DNA from: Demequina sp. NBRC 110054
Lineage (GTDB): Bacteria > Actinomycetota > Actinomycetes > Actinomycetales > Demequinaceae
Reading direction: 5' to 3'
NCBI RefSeq assembly: GCF_002090115.1
Contig: NZ_BBRK01000004.1
Coordinates: 682,001 to 746,000 of the forward strand
DNA: 64,000 bases
The position numbers were made by a program, and so were the translations under genes. The notes under the pieces were generated by a model. The model saw only the letters and a list, made by a program, of their open reading frames with translations, searched no databases and was not told the DNA's origin. The first letter of the stretch is position 1, and each line of letters begins with the position of its first letter. Positions 54,520 to 63,030 of the stretch are shown here, in pieces.

Positions 54520-56997
54520 ATGGCCGCCGACGCACTTGTGGACCAGCCGGAGAAGCCGGCCGCTCGTGCGCAGGTACGCATCGTCGACACCCCCGAGGAG
54601 CGCGTCCACCGCTTCACCGACCTGCTGTCGCTCATCGCGACGCTGCTCGGGATCGTCCTAGTCCTGCTGATCGGCGCGTACGCCACCGGCACCACGCAGG
54701 GCATCACGTCGGACGTCAGCGGATTCGCCCGCGTGCTCCAGCGCCTGCTCGTCGCCCCGGTGAACATCTTCTCCGGCATCGTCACGCTCGTGATCCCGAC
54801 CATCGTGATCATCGACATGGCGGTCCGCCGTGAGCCCCGCCGCATCCTCGAGATGATGGGCGCCTCGCTGCTCGCGTTCCTCGCGACCGTCATCGCCGCG
54901 GTCACGACCATCTACTTCGGCGCCGAGGAGCTCGTCAACTCGCTGTCGATCCCGAACGACGAGGGCGAGCTCGTCGTCTCGCTCCCCGCCTACATCGCAG
55001 CGGTCGCGGCGATGCTGACCGCCGCCGGCATGCGCTCGAGCCGCCGCATCCTGTCGTGGTCGTGGAACCTCGTGTGGGCCGCGATCGCCGTGGCCGTTAT
55101 CTCCTCGATCGTGACGCTGCCCGCCGCGCTGGTCACGGTCCTCATCGGCCGGGCCACGGGACTCCTGCTGCGCTGGTCGATCGGCTCGACGGCCGACCGC
55201 GCGTACGGCGAGGCGCTCGTCGAGGGGGTCAGACGTGCGGGCTTCGAGCCCAAGGCGCTCGTGCGGGCGGATGTCCGCGACGAGTTCGCGGCCGTGGACC
55301 TCGACGAGGTGTCCGCCGCGATGGGCCGCACCCGCCAGGGCCGCGTCTACTCGCTGACCACCAAGGAGAACCACCACCTCCTCGTCGTCGCGCTCGACGG
55401 CGACCGTCACGCGGCGGGCTTCCTGGCGAAGTTCTGGAACACCCTGCGGCTGCGCGGGATCGACACTCGCGCGGACGTGTCCCTCAGGCACAGCGCAGAG
55501 GCGACTGCCCTGGTCTCTCATGCCGCGCGCAATGCGGGCGTCCGGACGGCACGCGTGCTGGGCATGAGCCATGTGCGCGACACGATGCTCCTGGTCTACC
55601 AGCGCCCGACGGGCGTGCGACCGCTGTCCGAGGTGCCCGCGGAGGAGATCACCGACACTCTGCTCGACGCGATCTGGCAGCAGATCGGCCACGCGCACGA
55701 CGCAGGCATCTCACACCGCGCGATGTCGGCGGACACGGTGCTGGTCAGCACGGACGATGCGTCGGATCCCGTCGTCTGGCTCACCAGCTGGGAGCTCGGC
55801 GAGGTCGCGACCTCGACGCTCGCGAGGCGCATCGACCTGGCGCAGACCCTCGGGCTCATCGCGCCCCTGGTCGGCCCCGAGCGCGCCGTCGACTCGGCCT
55901 TCAGGGCGATGAGCGACGCCGACATGGAGCAGGTCGCGCCGCTGCTGCAGATGATCGTCCTGCCCCGTTCGACGAGGCATGCGCTGCGCGCCGCGCACAC
56001 CCACGCGCTGCAGGGTGTCCGCTCCGAGATCATCGAGCGCCTGCCCGGCGTGGAGATCGAGCCCGAGAACATCCAGCGCTTCGGCTGGCGCACCGTGCTC
56101 ACGCTGTTCCTCGGCGTCGTCGCCGCGGCGATCGTGCTCGCCTCCTTCAACACGCAGTCCGTGGTCGCCGCCCTCGCCGAGGCGAACCTGTGGTGGCTGC
56201 TCGCCTCGTTCGGGTGGGCACTCCTCACGTTCGTGGGCGCCGGACTCGCGCTCATCGCGTTCAGCCCGGTCAAGCTGCCGTGGGGCAGGGCGATCCTCGT
56301 GCAGGTCGCGGCTGCGTACCTCGCGATCGCGGTGCCCGCCGGTGTCGGACCCGCTGCCCTGAACATGCGCATGCTCACCAAGCGCAAGGTGCCGTCGCCG
56401 CTCGCCGTCGCGACCGTGGCGCTCGTCCAGGTCTCCGGCGTGGTCGTGACGGTCGTCGGACTCGTGGCGCTGTCCCTCGTGACCGGCTCTGAGGGCACCC
56501 TCGCCCAGCTGCCGAGCACCTCGGTGCTCATCGGCGTGGCCGTCGTCGCTGGCGTCATCGCCCTCGCGCTTACCGTCCCGAAAGTGCGGTCCCTGGCCGC
56601 GGCCCGTGTGATGCCGATGCTGCGGCAGACGTGGCCCCGGCTGAGCCAGGTGCTCGGACAGCCCTGGAGGCTGGCCCTTGGCCTCGGCGGCAACCTGCTG
56701 CTCACCGTCGGCTACGTCGGCGCCTTCTGGTCCGCGCTCGAGGCGTTCGGGTGGAACCTCGCCGTGGTCGACGTCGCCGTGCTGTTCTTCCTCGGGAACG
56801 CGGTCGGCGCGCTGGTCCCCACGCCCGGCGGACTCGGCGCCGTCGAGATCGCGCTCACCGGTGGTCTCACCGGTGCGGGCGTGCCGCTCGCGGTCGCGTC
56901 GTCCGTCGTCGTGATCTACAGGCTCATCACCTACTGGCTGCGCATCCCGCTGGGCTACCTCGCGATGAACTATCTGCAGAAGAAGGGCGAGGTGTAG
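54520..56997 (+). CDS. Flippase-like membrane protein with central kinase-like domain
   Basis: 825 residues. Five or so membrane segments occupy ~30-195. A soluble middle (about 215-515) follows, then a C-terminal UPF0104/LPG-synthase-type flippase domain of ~8 spans (YLAIAVPAGVGPAALNMRML, GNAVGALVPTPGGLGAVEIAL, YRLITYWLRIPLGYLAM). The middle looks like a degenerate protein kinase: VYQRPTGVRPLSEVPAEE as hinge region and ISHRAMSADTVLV (near 397-409) where active kinases have HRDxxxxN-[IV]-L. The catalytic Asp is Ala, so phosphotransfer is unlikely and a pseudokinase sensor is more probable. A DDA-coding GGACGATGC word sits at 55752. Role inferred: regulated lipid or glycolipid flipping. Confidence 0.85.
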   Translation: MAADALVDQPEKPAARAQVRIVDTPEERVHRFTDLLSLIATLLGIVLVLLIGAYATGTTQGITSDVSGFARVLQRLLVAPVNIFSGIVTLVIPTIVIIDMAVRREPRRILEMMGASLLAFLATVIAAVTTIYFGAEELVNSLSIPNDEGELVVSLPAYIAAVAAMLTAAGMRSSRRILSWSWNLVWAAIAVAVISSIVTLPAALVTVLIGRATGLLLRWSIGSTADRAYGEALVEGVRRAGFEPKALVRADVRDEFAAVDLDEVSAAMGRTRQGRVYSLTTKENHHLLVVALDGDRHAAGFLAKFWNTLRLRGIDTRADVSLRHSAEATALVSHAARNAGVRTARVLGMSHVRDTMLLVYQRPTGVRPLSEVPAEEITDTLLDAIWQQIGHAHDAGISHRAMSADTVLVSTDDASDPVVWLTSWELGEVATSTLARRIDLAQTLGLIAPLVGPERAVDSAFRAMSDADMEQVAPLLQMIVLPRSTRHALRAAHTHALQGVRSEIIERLPGVEIEPENIQRFGWRTVLTLFLGVVAAAIVLASFNTQSVVAALAEANLWWLLASFGWALLTFVGAGLALIAFSPVKLPWGRAILVQVAAAYLAIAVPAGVGPAALNMRMLTKRKVPSPLAVATVALVQVSGVVVTVVGLVALSLVTGSEGTLAQLPSTSVLIGVAVVAGVIALALTVPKVRSLAAARVMPMLRQTWPRLSQVLGQPWRLALGLGGNLLLTVGYVGAFWSALEAFGWNLAVVDVAVLFFLGNAVGALVPTPGGLGAVEIALTGGLTGAGVPLAVASSVVVIYRLITYWLRIPLGYLAMNYLQKKGEV

Positions 56998-57119
56998 CGC
57001 GGTCGATCAGGGCGCCACGACCCAGACCGGACCGCCTCTCCGTCCGCCGCTCCTGTGGCGTTTGCCACAGAATGTCGGGTTGGCGTCACCTTCTGGACCG
57101 CGCGAGCGGTGACGGGGAC

Positions 57120-57947
57120 ATGAAGCCCTCACGCACCGCCCCCACGCCCGAGTCCTCCACGAAGCCCGCGGGCCTGTCCACGATGCGCCGGCGCGCGCTC
57201 ACCGCGGTGAGCATCGCCGGCCTGGCCGCGCTCGCCGTGGGCGGTGCCGCCGCGGCCGACGACGCGAAGCCAGGCGAGGCGCTGTATGAGGTCGACCTCG
57301 CGCTCGAGGACCTCGGCATCAACGACGGCGGGTGCGAGGAGCGCCTGGAGGAGACCGAAGAGCTCGTGGACGACGGCGAGATCGACCTCGCGCTCGAGAC
57401 GGCCGACGACGCCCTCGAGGACATGGAGGACCTCGATGAGGGGGACGCCGAGGAGCTCACCGGCCTGCTGAAGGCCGCCGAGTCGGTGCTCGAGAACGGC
57501 TCGGAGCAGTCGCTCGAGCGCCGCACGCAGGTAGCGGAGATGCTCACCTTCATGGCGACCACCGAGCTGACCGGCAAGGAGTTCGGCCACGCCGTGTCGC
57601 AGCACGCACGCGGCATCTGGGTCGACGAGGCGACGGAGGACGCAGCCGAGGACGGCGCTGAGGATGGCACGGACGACGTGGAGGTCGCGGACCTCGAGGT
57701 GACTGACGAGGAGGCCGCCGACGAGGAGCTCGCCGCGGCCGACGAGGCCGACGTCGACGACGAGGCCGACGACGCGACCAAGCAGGCCGAGAAGGCCGCC
57801 GCCAAGGCTGAGAAGGCGGAGGCCAAGGCCGCCAAGACGATGGAGAAGGCCGAGCAGAAGGCCATCAAGACCATGGAGAAGGCGGAGCAGAAGGCTGCGA
57901 AGGCCGCACAGAAGGCCGCGAAGGCCTCCGCGAAGGCCGCCAAGTAG
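57120..57947 (+). CDS. Exported DUF5667-like protein with Lys/Ala coiled-coil tail
   Basis: 275 residues from ATG 57120. A short basic N-terminus leads into a signal or membrane segment (RRRALTAVSIAGLAALAVGG, ending AAAAD). The motif KPGEALYEVDLALEDLG resembles the DUF5667 signature PG-x-LY-x-VKxxxE found in actinobacterial anti-sigma-like exported proteins. An acidic stretch (about 165-220) precedes a C-terminal coiled coil of KAEKAEAKAAK-type repeats that is strongly basic and Ala-rich, like histone-H1 tails. The charge split (acidic then basic) suggests self-pairing or binding to acidic wall polymers. Followed by a perfect intrinsic terminator. Confidence 0.75.
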   Translation: MKPSRTAPTPESSTKPAGLSTMRRRALTAVSIAGLAALAVGGAAAADDAKPGEALYEVDLALEDLGINDGGCEERLEETEELVDDGEIDLALETADDALEDMEDLDEGDAEELTGLLKAAESVLENGSEQSLERRTQVAEMLTFMATTELTGKEFGHAVSQHARGIWVDEATEDAAEDGAEDGTDDVEVADLEVTDEEAADEELAAADEADVDDEADDATKQAEKAAAKAEKAEAKAAKTMEKAEQKAIKTMEKAEQKAAKAAQKAAKASAKAAK

Positions 57948-57961
57948 CCCCACACAGGCCC

Positions 57962-58002
57962 GCGCCCCCGTCCCTGGCCATTCTCCCCCGGGACGGGGGC
58001 GC
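57962..58002 (+). terminator. Intrinsic terminator after DUF5667-like gene
   Basis: 13-bp perfect arms GCGCCCCCGTCCC (57962-57974) and GGGACGGGGGCGC (57990-58002), followed by CGCTCTTTCT. Confidence 0.8.
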
Positions 58003-58095
58003 CGCTCTTTCTGGGACCGGCGCCGCCTACCCTTGATGACTACCGCCGGCTCAGCACGCATTCCGACGCGCCCGGCGCACGCGAAAGGAGACGGG

Positions 58096-58764
58096 ATGAC
58101 CGGGGAGCAGCCCACGACGGAGGCGGTTCACGCGGACGCCGTGATCTTCGACATGGATGGCACGATCGTCGACTCGACCGAGGTCGTGGAGCACGTGTGG
58201 GGCCGCGTCGCCGAGCGTCACGACCTGTCGCTCGACGAGGTGCTCGCCTACTCGCACGGGCGACGCAGCCGCGACACCTTCACGCACTTCCTGCCCGAGG
58301 GCGCGGACATCGACGCGGCGGTCGCCGAGCTCGAGGAGACCGAGCTGCGGATCACCGAGGGCACCAAGGAGATCCCGGGCGCCCGCGCGCTGATCGACTC
58401 GCTCGGGGAGGCGCCCTGGGGCGTCGTCACCTCGGCGCCTCGCGCGCTCGCCCTCGCGCGCATCGCCGCCGCGGGCCTTCCCGAGCCGCGCGTGCTCGTC
58501 GCGGCCGAGGACACGCCCGTGGGCAAGCCGGACCCTTCCGGCTACCTCCTCGGAGCCGAGCGGCTGGGCGTCGAGCCCGGACGATGCGTCGTGTTCGAGG
58601 ACGCCGACGCGGGGGTCAGGGCCGCGGTCGCATCGGGAGCGACGACGGTGGTCGTCGGTGCCTACCGTTCCGCGCTCACCGAGGGGCTACGGGCCGTCCC
58701 CGATCTTCGAGGCGTGGCGGTCTCCGCGGCATCTGGCGCGAGCGCCTTCGTGATCCGTATGTGA
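58096..58764 (+). CDS. HAD-IA sugar-phosphatase-like protein
   Basis: 222 residues from ATG 58096 (AAAGGAG 5 nt upstream). HAD motifs: FDMDGTIVDSTEVVE (motif I), VVTSAPRALALARI (II), GKPDPSGYLLGAERLG (III) and VVFEDADAGVRAAVASG (IV). The cap is small and alpha-helical, as in glycerol-3-phosphatase and 2-deoxyglucose-6-phosphatase-like enzymes. Likely a cytosolic sugar or polyol phosphatase; the substrate is not known. A GGACGATGCG word encodes part of PGRCVVFED. Confidence 0.88.
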   Translation: MTGEQPTTEAVHADAVIFDMDGTIVDSTEVVEHVWGRVAERHDLSLDEVLAYSHGRRSRDTFTHFLPEGADIDAAVAELEETELRITEGTKEIPGARALIDSLGEAPWGVVTSAPRALALARIAAAGLPEPRVLVAAEDTPVGKPDPSGYLLGAERLGVEPGRCVVFEDADAGVRAAVASGATTVVVGAYRSALTEGLRAVPDLRGVAVSAASGASAFVIRM

Positions 58765-58844
58765 AGCCGAAGACCTCGACGGCCGACCACCGTCACATGT
58801 TGAACCTGCACCAGCGAATTTCTAGACTCTCTAAGGTTATTTGA

Positions 58845-58893
58845 GCGCACATTGGTGCGCGCATCATCCTCTCTGCTTCAACTCACAGTTGAA
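58845..58893. promoter_or_regulatory. Two palindromes in the A/T-rich leader of the MFS gene
   Basis: GCGCAC-ATTG-GTGCGC (58845-58860) and TTCAAC-TCACA-GTTGAA (58877-58893). The 58800-58930 stretch is far more A/T-rich than the surroundings and contains -10-like TAGGAT (58902), TAGATT (58908) and GATACT (58919). The palindromes are probable operators for the MFS gene; the regulator is not evident. Confidence 0.5.
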
Positions 58894-58998
58894 TTTATTG
58901 CTAGGATTAGATTTTCGGGATACTCTCGACCTACCCCGGACACCCAGTGTCCCCTCAAGGCGAGGCCGTGCGCGCGGCCTTACAGGCAAGGAAGCCTC

Positions 58999-60282
58999 AT
59001 GACTATCTCCGACGAAGCAGCAGTCACCACGGAGTCGACGCACGACTCCACCAGCACCACCGCCGAGTTCGGCACGCCACGCAGGACCATCGGACTCGTG
59101 CTGATCGCCGCGCTCGGCATGTACATCATGGCGATGAGCATGTCGACCGCCCTGTCGCTTCGCATCGCGAGCATCGCCCCCGACACCAAGGATGTGCTCT
59201 ACAGCCGCACGGTCTCCGTCAGCGCGCTGCTCATGCTCGTGGTCATCCCCGTCGTCGGCGCCCTCTCCGACAGGACCACCAGCAGGTACGGCCGGCGCCG
59301 CCCGTGGATCGTCGGCGGCCTCGTCGTCGCGGTCGTCGCCGCCGCGATCGCGGGCCTCTCCGCCAACCCGATCATCATCGGCGCCGCGTACGTGATCCTC
59401 GTGACCGCGATGCAGTCCGCCTTCAACGCCTACGCCGTCATCCCCGTCGAGGCGGTTCCCGACGCGATGCGTGCGAGGGTCATGGGGATCATGGGCCTGT
59501 TCGGAGCCCTCGCCTACTCGGGCGGTTCCTACCTCACCGGTGCTCTCGTCGAGCAGCCCCTCCTGCTCATGACGGCGCCGATCCTGCTCGCCGTCCTCAC
59601 GGTCCTTCCGCTGCTCGCCCTCTACCGCGACCCCGCCAAGGCGAAGTCCGAGGTGCCCGCACTCGACGTGAAGGAGCTGTTCGGCGGACTCCTCGTGAAC
59701 CCGCGCAAGCACCCCAACTTCGGATGGACCTGGCTCGCACGCCTGCTCGCCGGCATCGCGATGGCATCGCTGCTGACCTACTTCGTCTACTACATGCTGG
59801 ACGTGCTCGAGGTGCCGCTGACCGAGGTCGGCGCGAAGGCCGGCCTGCTGACGCTGATCTCCGCCCCGATCTCGATCGTGTTCTTCACCGGCTCGGGTTG
59901 GCTGTCGGACAAGGTCGGCAGCCGCAAGCCCTTCGTGGCCGCGGCCGCGGGCCTCATGGCGCTCGGCCTCGTCCTCGGAGCCATGGCCGACAGCTTCGTG
60001 AGCTTCGCCGTCGCGTGGAGCATCTTCGCGATGGGTCAGGCGATCTACCTCACTGTCGACCTCGCACTGTGCGCCGCCGTGCTGCCGGACGCGAGGGACG
60101 CAGGCAAGGACATGGCGGTGTTCGGCCTCGCGCTCAGCATCCCCAACATCATCGTGCCGGCAGTCGGCCCGACCATCCTCTCGATCGGCGGGGGCGCGAA
60201 CTACGCGCTGCTGTGGATCGGTGCCGCCGTCCTGTGCCTCGTGGGAGCGGCCCTCATGCCGCTGATCCGCGGGGTGCGCTGA
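58999..60282 (+). CDS. MFS transporter, GPH/SLC45-like (probable sugar carrier)
   Basis: 427 residues and 12 predicted spans. ATG 58999 has AAGGAAG 4 nt upstream; the longer frame to 58852 covers the promoter. The first cytoplasmic loop DRTTSRYGRRRPWIVGG is the hallmark of the sugar/cation symporter branch, and the mid-loop counterpart is GWLSDKVGSRKPFVAA. N-terminal ~30 residues are Ser/Thr/Glu-rich. Probably a proton-coupled uptake system for a sugar or glycoside. Located between the HAD gene and a convergent terminator, with candidate operators upstream. Confidence 0.88.
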   Translation: MTISDEAAVTTESTHDSTSTTAEFGTPRRTIGLVLIAALGMYIMAMSMSTALSLRIASIAPDTKDVLYSRTVSVSALLMLVVIPVVGALSDRTTSRYGRRRPWIVGGLVVAVVAAAIAGLSANPIIIGAAYVILVTAMQSAFNAYAVIPVEAVPDAMRARVMGIMGLFGALAYSGGSYLTGALVEQPLLLMTAPILLAVLTVLPLLALYRDPAKAKSEVPALDVKELFGGLLVNPRKHPNFGWTWLARLLAGIAMASLLTYFVYYMLDVLEVPLTEVGAKAGLLTLISAPISIVFFTGSGWLSDKVGSRKPFVAAAAGLMALGLVLGAMADSFVSFAVAWSIFAMGQAIYLTVDLALCAAVLPDARDAGKDMAVFGLALSIPNIIVPAVGPTILSIGGGANYALLWIGAAVLCLVGAALMPLIRGVR

Positions 60283-60301
60283 CAGACCGAGCTCGAGCGT
60301 A

Positions 60302-60334
60302 CGAAGGGCCCTCGGCGTCGCCGGGGGCCCTTCG
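60302..60334. terminator. Bidirectional terminator between two MFS genes
   Basis: CGAAGGGCCC (60302-60311) pairs with GGGCCCTTCG (60325-60334), extended by an inner CGG/CCG stem. Convergent genes end on either side. Confidence 0.75.
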
Positions 60335-60354
60335 GCGTGCCAGGCTCCTGCGAA

Positions 60355-61563
60355 TCAGGCTCCGCCGGCTCGCTTCAGCGGCCGTGCGGCCGGCACCACG
60401 AGGATCGCGAGGAGCGAGACGGCGCCGACGGTGAGCATCGCATCGAGCACGCCCACCCTGTCGCCCAGGAACCCGATCAGAGGCGGTCCCATGAGGAACG
60501 CCCCGTAGCCGATCGTGGAGACGACGCTCAGGCGCAGCGCGGCACGCGCCGGGTCGTCCGACGCCGCCGACATGCCGACGGGGAATCCCAGGCTCGCGCC
60601 GACGCCCCAGATCGCGACCCCGATGAAGGCGAGCCACGAAGGACCGAACACCACGAGCAGGCATCCCACCACGGCCGTCACGAACAGCGTGCGCAGCACC
60701 ACGACGCGTCCGTACCGGTCGAGCAGTCCCGTGCCGAGGATGCGCCCTGCGGTCATGAACGCGAGGAAGACCGCGAGCGCGACGACCCCCATCGCATTGG
60801 AGGTGTCGTGCCCGTCGACGAACGCGACGGCCATCCAGTCGTTCGCGGTCCCCTCGGCGAATGCGGCCGCCAGCACGATCAGTCCGATCAGGAGCGTGCG
60901 GGGCTCGAGCCACGGCGATCGCGTCGCGCCGGTGACGTCGACCGCCTCGGTGGCGCCTTCGTCGTAAGCCGGCAGGAAGTCGCGGGTGAACCACCACATG
61001 ACCGCGAGGCCCAGCACCGCCGCCGCCCCGATGTGCAGCCCGACGGGGACCGCGAGCCACGTGATGAGGGCGCCAAGCAGCGCTCCGATGACGGTGCCGC
61101 CCGAGAAGCCCGCGTGGAACCAGGGCATGATCGCTCGCCTCAGGCTCTGCTCGACGATGGATCCCTCGAGGTTCTGAGCGACATCCCAGGTGCCGAAGCC
61201 GAGCCCGACCATGAACAGCGGGACCATCACGAGAGGAATCGACGCGTGGGCCTCCACGGCGATCCCGGCCAGGAGGACTCCCGGCATGGACACGGCACCG
61301 CCGAGCCTCACGGTGTTGGCGGCGCCGATGCGGCGCGCGATCCGGCCCGCCACTGGCAGGCCGACCAGCGATCCGATCGAGAGGGCGAGCAGGAGCAGGG
61401 AGAGCTGGCCCGGGGTGAGGTCCAGCATGTCCTTCACGTCCGGGACGCGCGACATCCAGGAGGCGAAGGCGAAGCCGTTCACGGTGAACACCGCGAGCGT
61501 GGCGTTGCGCGCGGCGGTCACTGCGCCGGGGCTGCGGGTCAGGTCCGCTGGCTGAGAGGTCAC
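60355..61563 (-). CDS. MFS transporter of the YbjJ type
   Basis: 402 residues from GTG 61563, 4 nt after the HAD gene stop, with GAGGAG about 10 nt upstream. About 12 spans. The start FTVNGFAFASWMSRVPDVKDML-type sequence (GFAFASWMSRVPDVKDML) and LGFGTWDVAQNLEGS match YbjJ-like carriers. Substrate unknown. Its partner HAD phosphatase and the divergent TetR gene form a compact unit like the E. coli ybjI-ybjJ-rcdA/ybjK set (HAD, MFS, TetR). Confidence 0.87.
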   Translation of the reverse strand: MTSQPADLTRSPGAVTAARNATLAVFTVNGFAFASWMSRVPDVKDMLDLTPGQLSLLLLALSIGSLVGLPVAGRIARRIGAANTVRLGGAVSMPGVLLAGIAVEAHASIPLVMVPLFMVGLGFGTWDVAQNLEGSIVEQSLRRAIMPWFHAGFSGGTVIGALLGALITWLAVPVGLHIGAAAVLGLAVMWWFTRDFLPAYDEGATEAVDVTGATRSPWLEPRTLLIGLIVLAAAFAEGTANDWMAVAFVDGHDTSNAMGVVALAVFLAFMTAGRILGTGLLDRYGRVVVLRTLFVTAVVGCLLVVFGPSWLAFIGVAIWGVGASLGFPVGMSAASDDPARAALRLSVVSTIGYGAFLMGPPLIGFLGDRVGVLDAMLTVGAVSLLAILVVPAARPLKRAGGA

Positions 61564-61567
61564 GGCG

Positions 61568-62254
61568 TCAACTCTCCTCGGTGCCGAGGATCCACGCGAG
61601 CAGAGCGTCGGGATCGGCGTGGTCCATGCCGCCACGCACCACGAGATCGGCCGTCTCGAAGCGCGCATCCCATGGGTCCGTGACGTACGGAATCGCGAGC
61701 ACGCGAGCGCCCGCCTGCTTGCCCGCGAGGACCCCGGGGACCGCGTCCTCGACCACGACGCATCGTCCGGGGGCGACCCCCAGACGCGAGGCGGCCTCCA
61801 GGAAGACGTCTGGCTCCGGCTTGCCATGCGCGACCTCGAGCACGGAGACGCGGGTGGCGAGCGCATCGTCCAGGCCGACGGCCCGCAGGGCCGTATCGAT
61901 CATCTCGGGGCTCGAGCCAGACGCGACGGCCATGGGCACGCCTCGTGCGGCGAGCAGGCGGACGAGCGCGGTCGTGGGCGCGAAACCGGGAACGGATCCG
62001 AGCAGCCTGACGACGTGCGCGAGCTTCGCCCGACCCAGCTCGGCCGGGTCCGCGTCGACGCCGAAGGCCTCGGCCATGCGCGCCATGACCTCGTGCCCAC
62101 CGAGGCCGATGAAGGGCTTCTTGTCCTCCATCGTCAAGGCGACGCCGTGCTCCGCGAACGCGAGCCGCTCCGCCTCGAACAGCAGCGGCTCGGAGTCGAT
62201 CAGGACACCGTCCATGTCCCACAGGACGGCGAACCCGGAGTCAGCGGCAACCAT
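61568..62254 (-). CDS. HAD-IA phosphatase (beta-phosphoglucomutase/sugar phosphatase type)
   Basis: 228 residues from ATG 62254 (GGTGGGTGGGG upstream). Motifs: LWDMDGVLIDSEPLLFE, AVASGSSPEMIDTAL, HGKPEPDVFLEAASRLG and VVVEDAVPGVLAGKQAG. An alpha-helical cap contains KPFIGLGGHEVMARM. Likely a sugar phosphatase or phosphomutase. First gene of a two-gene operon with the MFS transporter, divergent from tetR across a palindromic operator. Two GGACGATGCG words (61760, 61863) lie in it. Confidence 0.88.
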   Translation of the reverse strand: MVAADSGFAVLWDMDGVLIDSEPLLFEAERLAFAEHGVALTMEDKKPFIGLGGHEVMARMAEAFGVDADPAELGRAKLAHVVRLLGSVPGFAPTTALVRLLAARGVPMAVASGSSPEMIDTALRAVGLDDALATRVSVLEVAHGKPEPDVFLEAASRLGVAPGRCVVVEDAVPGVLAGKQAGARVLAIPYVTDPWDARFETADLVVRGGMDHADPDALLAWILGTEES

Positions 62255-62279
62255 GCCCCACCCACCTTCGCAAAAAACA

Positions 62280-62291
62280 GACAACGCTGTC
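62280..62291. promoter_or_regulatory. TetR-type operator between HAD-MFS operon and its regulator
   Basis: GACA-ACGC-TGTC inverted repeat in the 59-bp gap between the divergent starts, next to TATTTGATATC, which could supply -10 elements for both directions. Probably bound by the adjacent TetR protein. Confidence 0.6.
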
Positions 62292-62313
62292 GGTATTTGA
62301 TATCGTGACAAGC

Positions 62314-62970
62314 ATGCCACAGGAGCCGGGAGCCCGCCACGACAAGGAGGCGGGCACGTACGCGAAGGGCGATCTCCGCAGGGCCCACATCGTCTCCACG
62401 GCGCTGCACCTGTTCGCGGACGCCGGCTACGAGCGCACGAGCATGGTCCAGGCCGCCGCGGCCGCGGGCATCTCCCGCGCAGGACTCCTCCACCACTTCC
62501 CCACGAAGGACGACCTGCTCGCGGCTGTTCTCGAGGAGCGCGATCGCCTGGACGACGCGCGGCACTTCGATCACCTGGACCCGGCCGACCCCCTCGGCTG
62601 GCTCGCCAACCTGATCCGCCTCACGGAGTTCAACGCGACCCAGCCGCGGCTGGTGCGCCTCTTCGCGGTGCTGTCGGCCGAGTCGTCGTCGCCCGACCAT
62701 CCCGCGCACGAGTACTTCGCGCGCCGCTACGCAGCCACCCGGAGCGAGTACGCGCGCGTCATCGCGGAGCTCGTCAGGCAGGACCTCCTCGCCCCCGGCG
62801 TCGAAGCCGAGGGGCTCGAGGTCGAGCTGATCGCCTTCACCGACGGCGTCCAGGTGCAGTGGCTGCTCGACCCCAGCATCGACATGGCGCGCCTCCTGAG
62901 GCGCAGGCTCCAGCAGCTGGTCACCGCGCCGCTGCCCGACCCGACGCCGGAGACGACGCTGCGCTCATGA
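62314..62970 (+). CDS. TetR-family transcriptional regulator
   Basis: 218 residues. The N-terminal helix-turn-helix is clear: HIVSTALHLFADAGYERTSM, then QAAAAAGISRAGLLHHFPT-type (GISRAGLLHHFPTKDDLL). A ligand-binding alpha domain follows. A TetR_C_6-like end (FTDGVQVQWLLDPSIDMARLL) suggests a BetI/AcrR-like fold. Start is ATG 62314 or GTG 62305; neither has a Shine-Dalgarno. It should repress the divergent HAD-MFS operon and itself through the GACA-ACGC-TGTC site. Confidence 0.9.
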   Translation: MPQEPGARHDKEAGTYAKGDLRRAHIVSTALHLFADAGYERTSMVQAAAAAGISRAGLLHHFPTKDDLLAAVLEERDRLDDARHFDHLDPADPLGWLANLIRLTEFNATQPRLVRLFAVLSAESSSPDHPAHEYFARRYAATRSEYARVIAELVRQDLLAPGVEAEGLEVELIAFTDGVQVQWLLDPSIDMARLLRRRLQQLVTAPLPDPTPETTLRS

Positions 62971-63030
62971 CCGCCTCTCGGCGACCATGAGCGCAGCGCG
63001 CACCGGGATCGGAGTTCCGGCTACCTTCCG

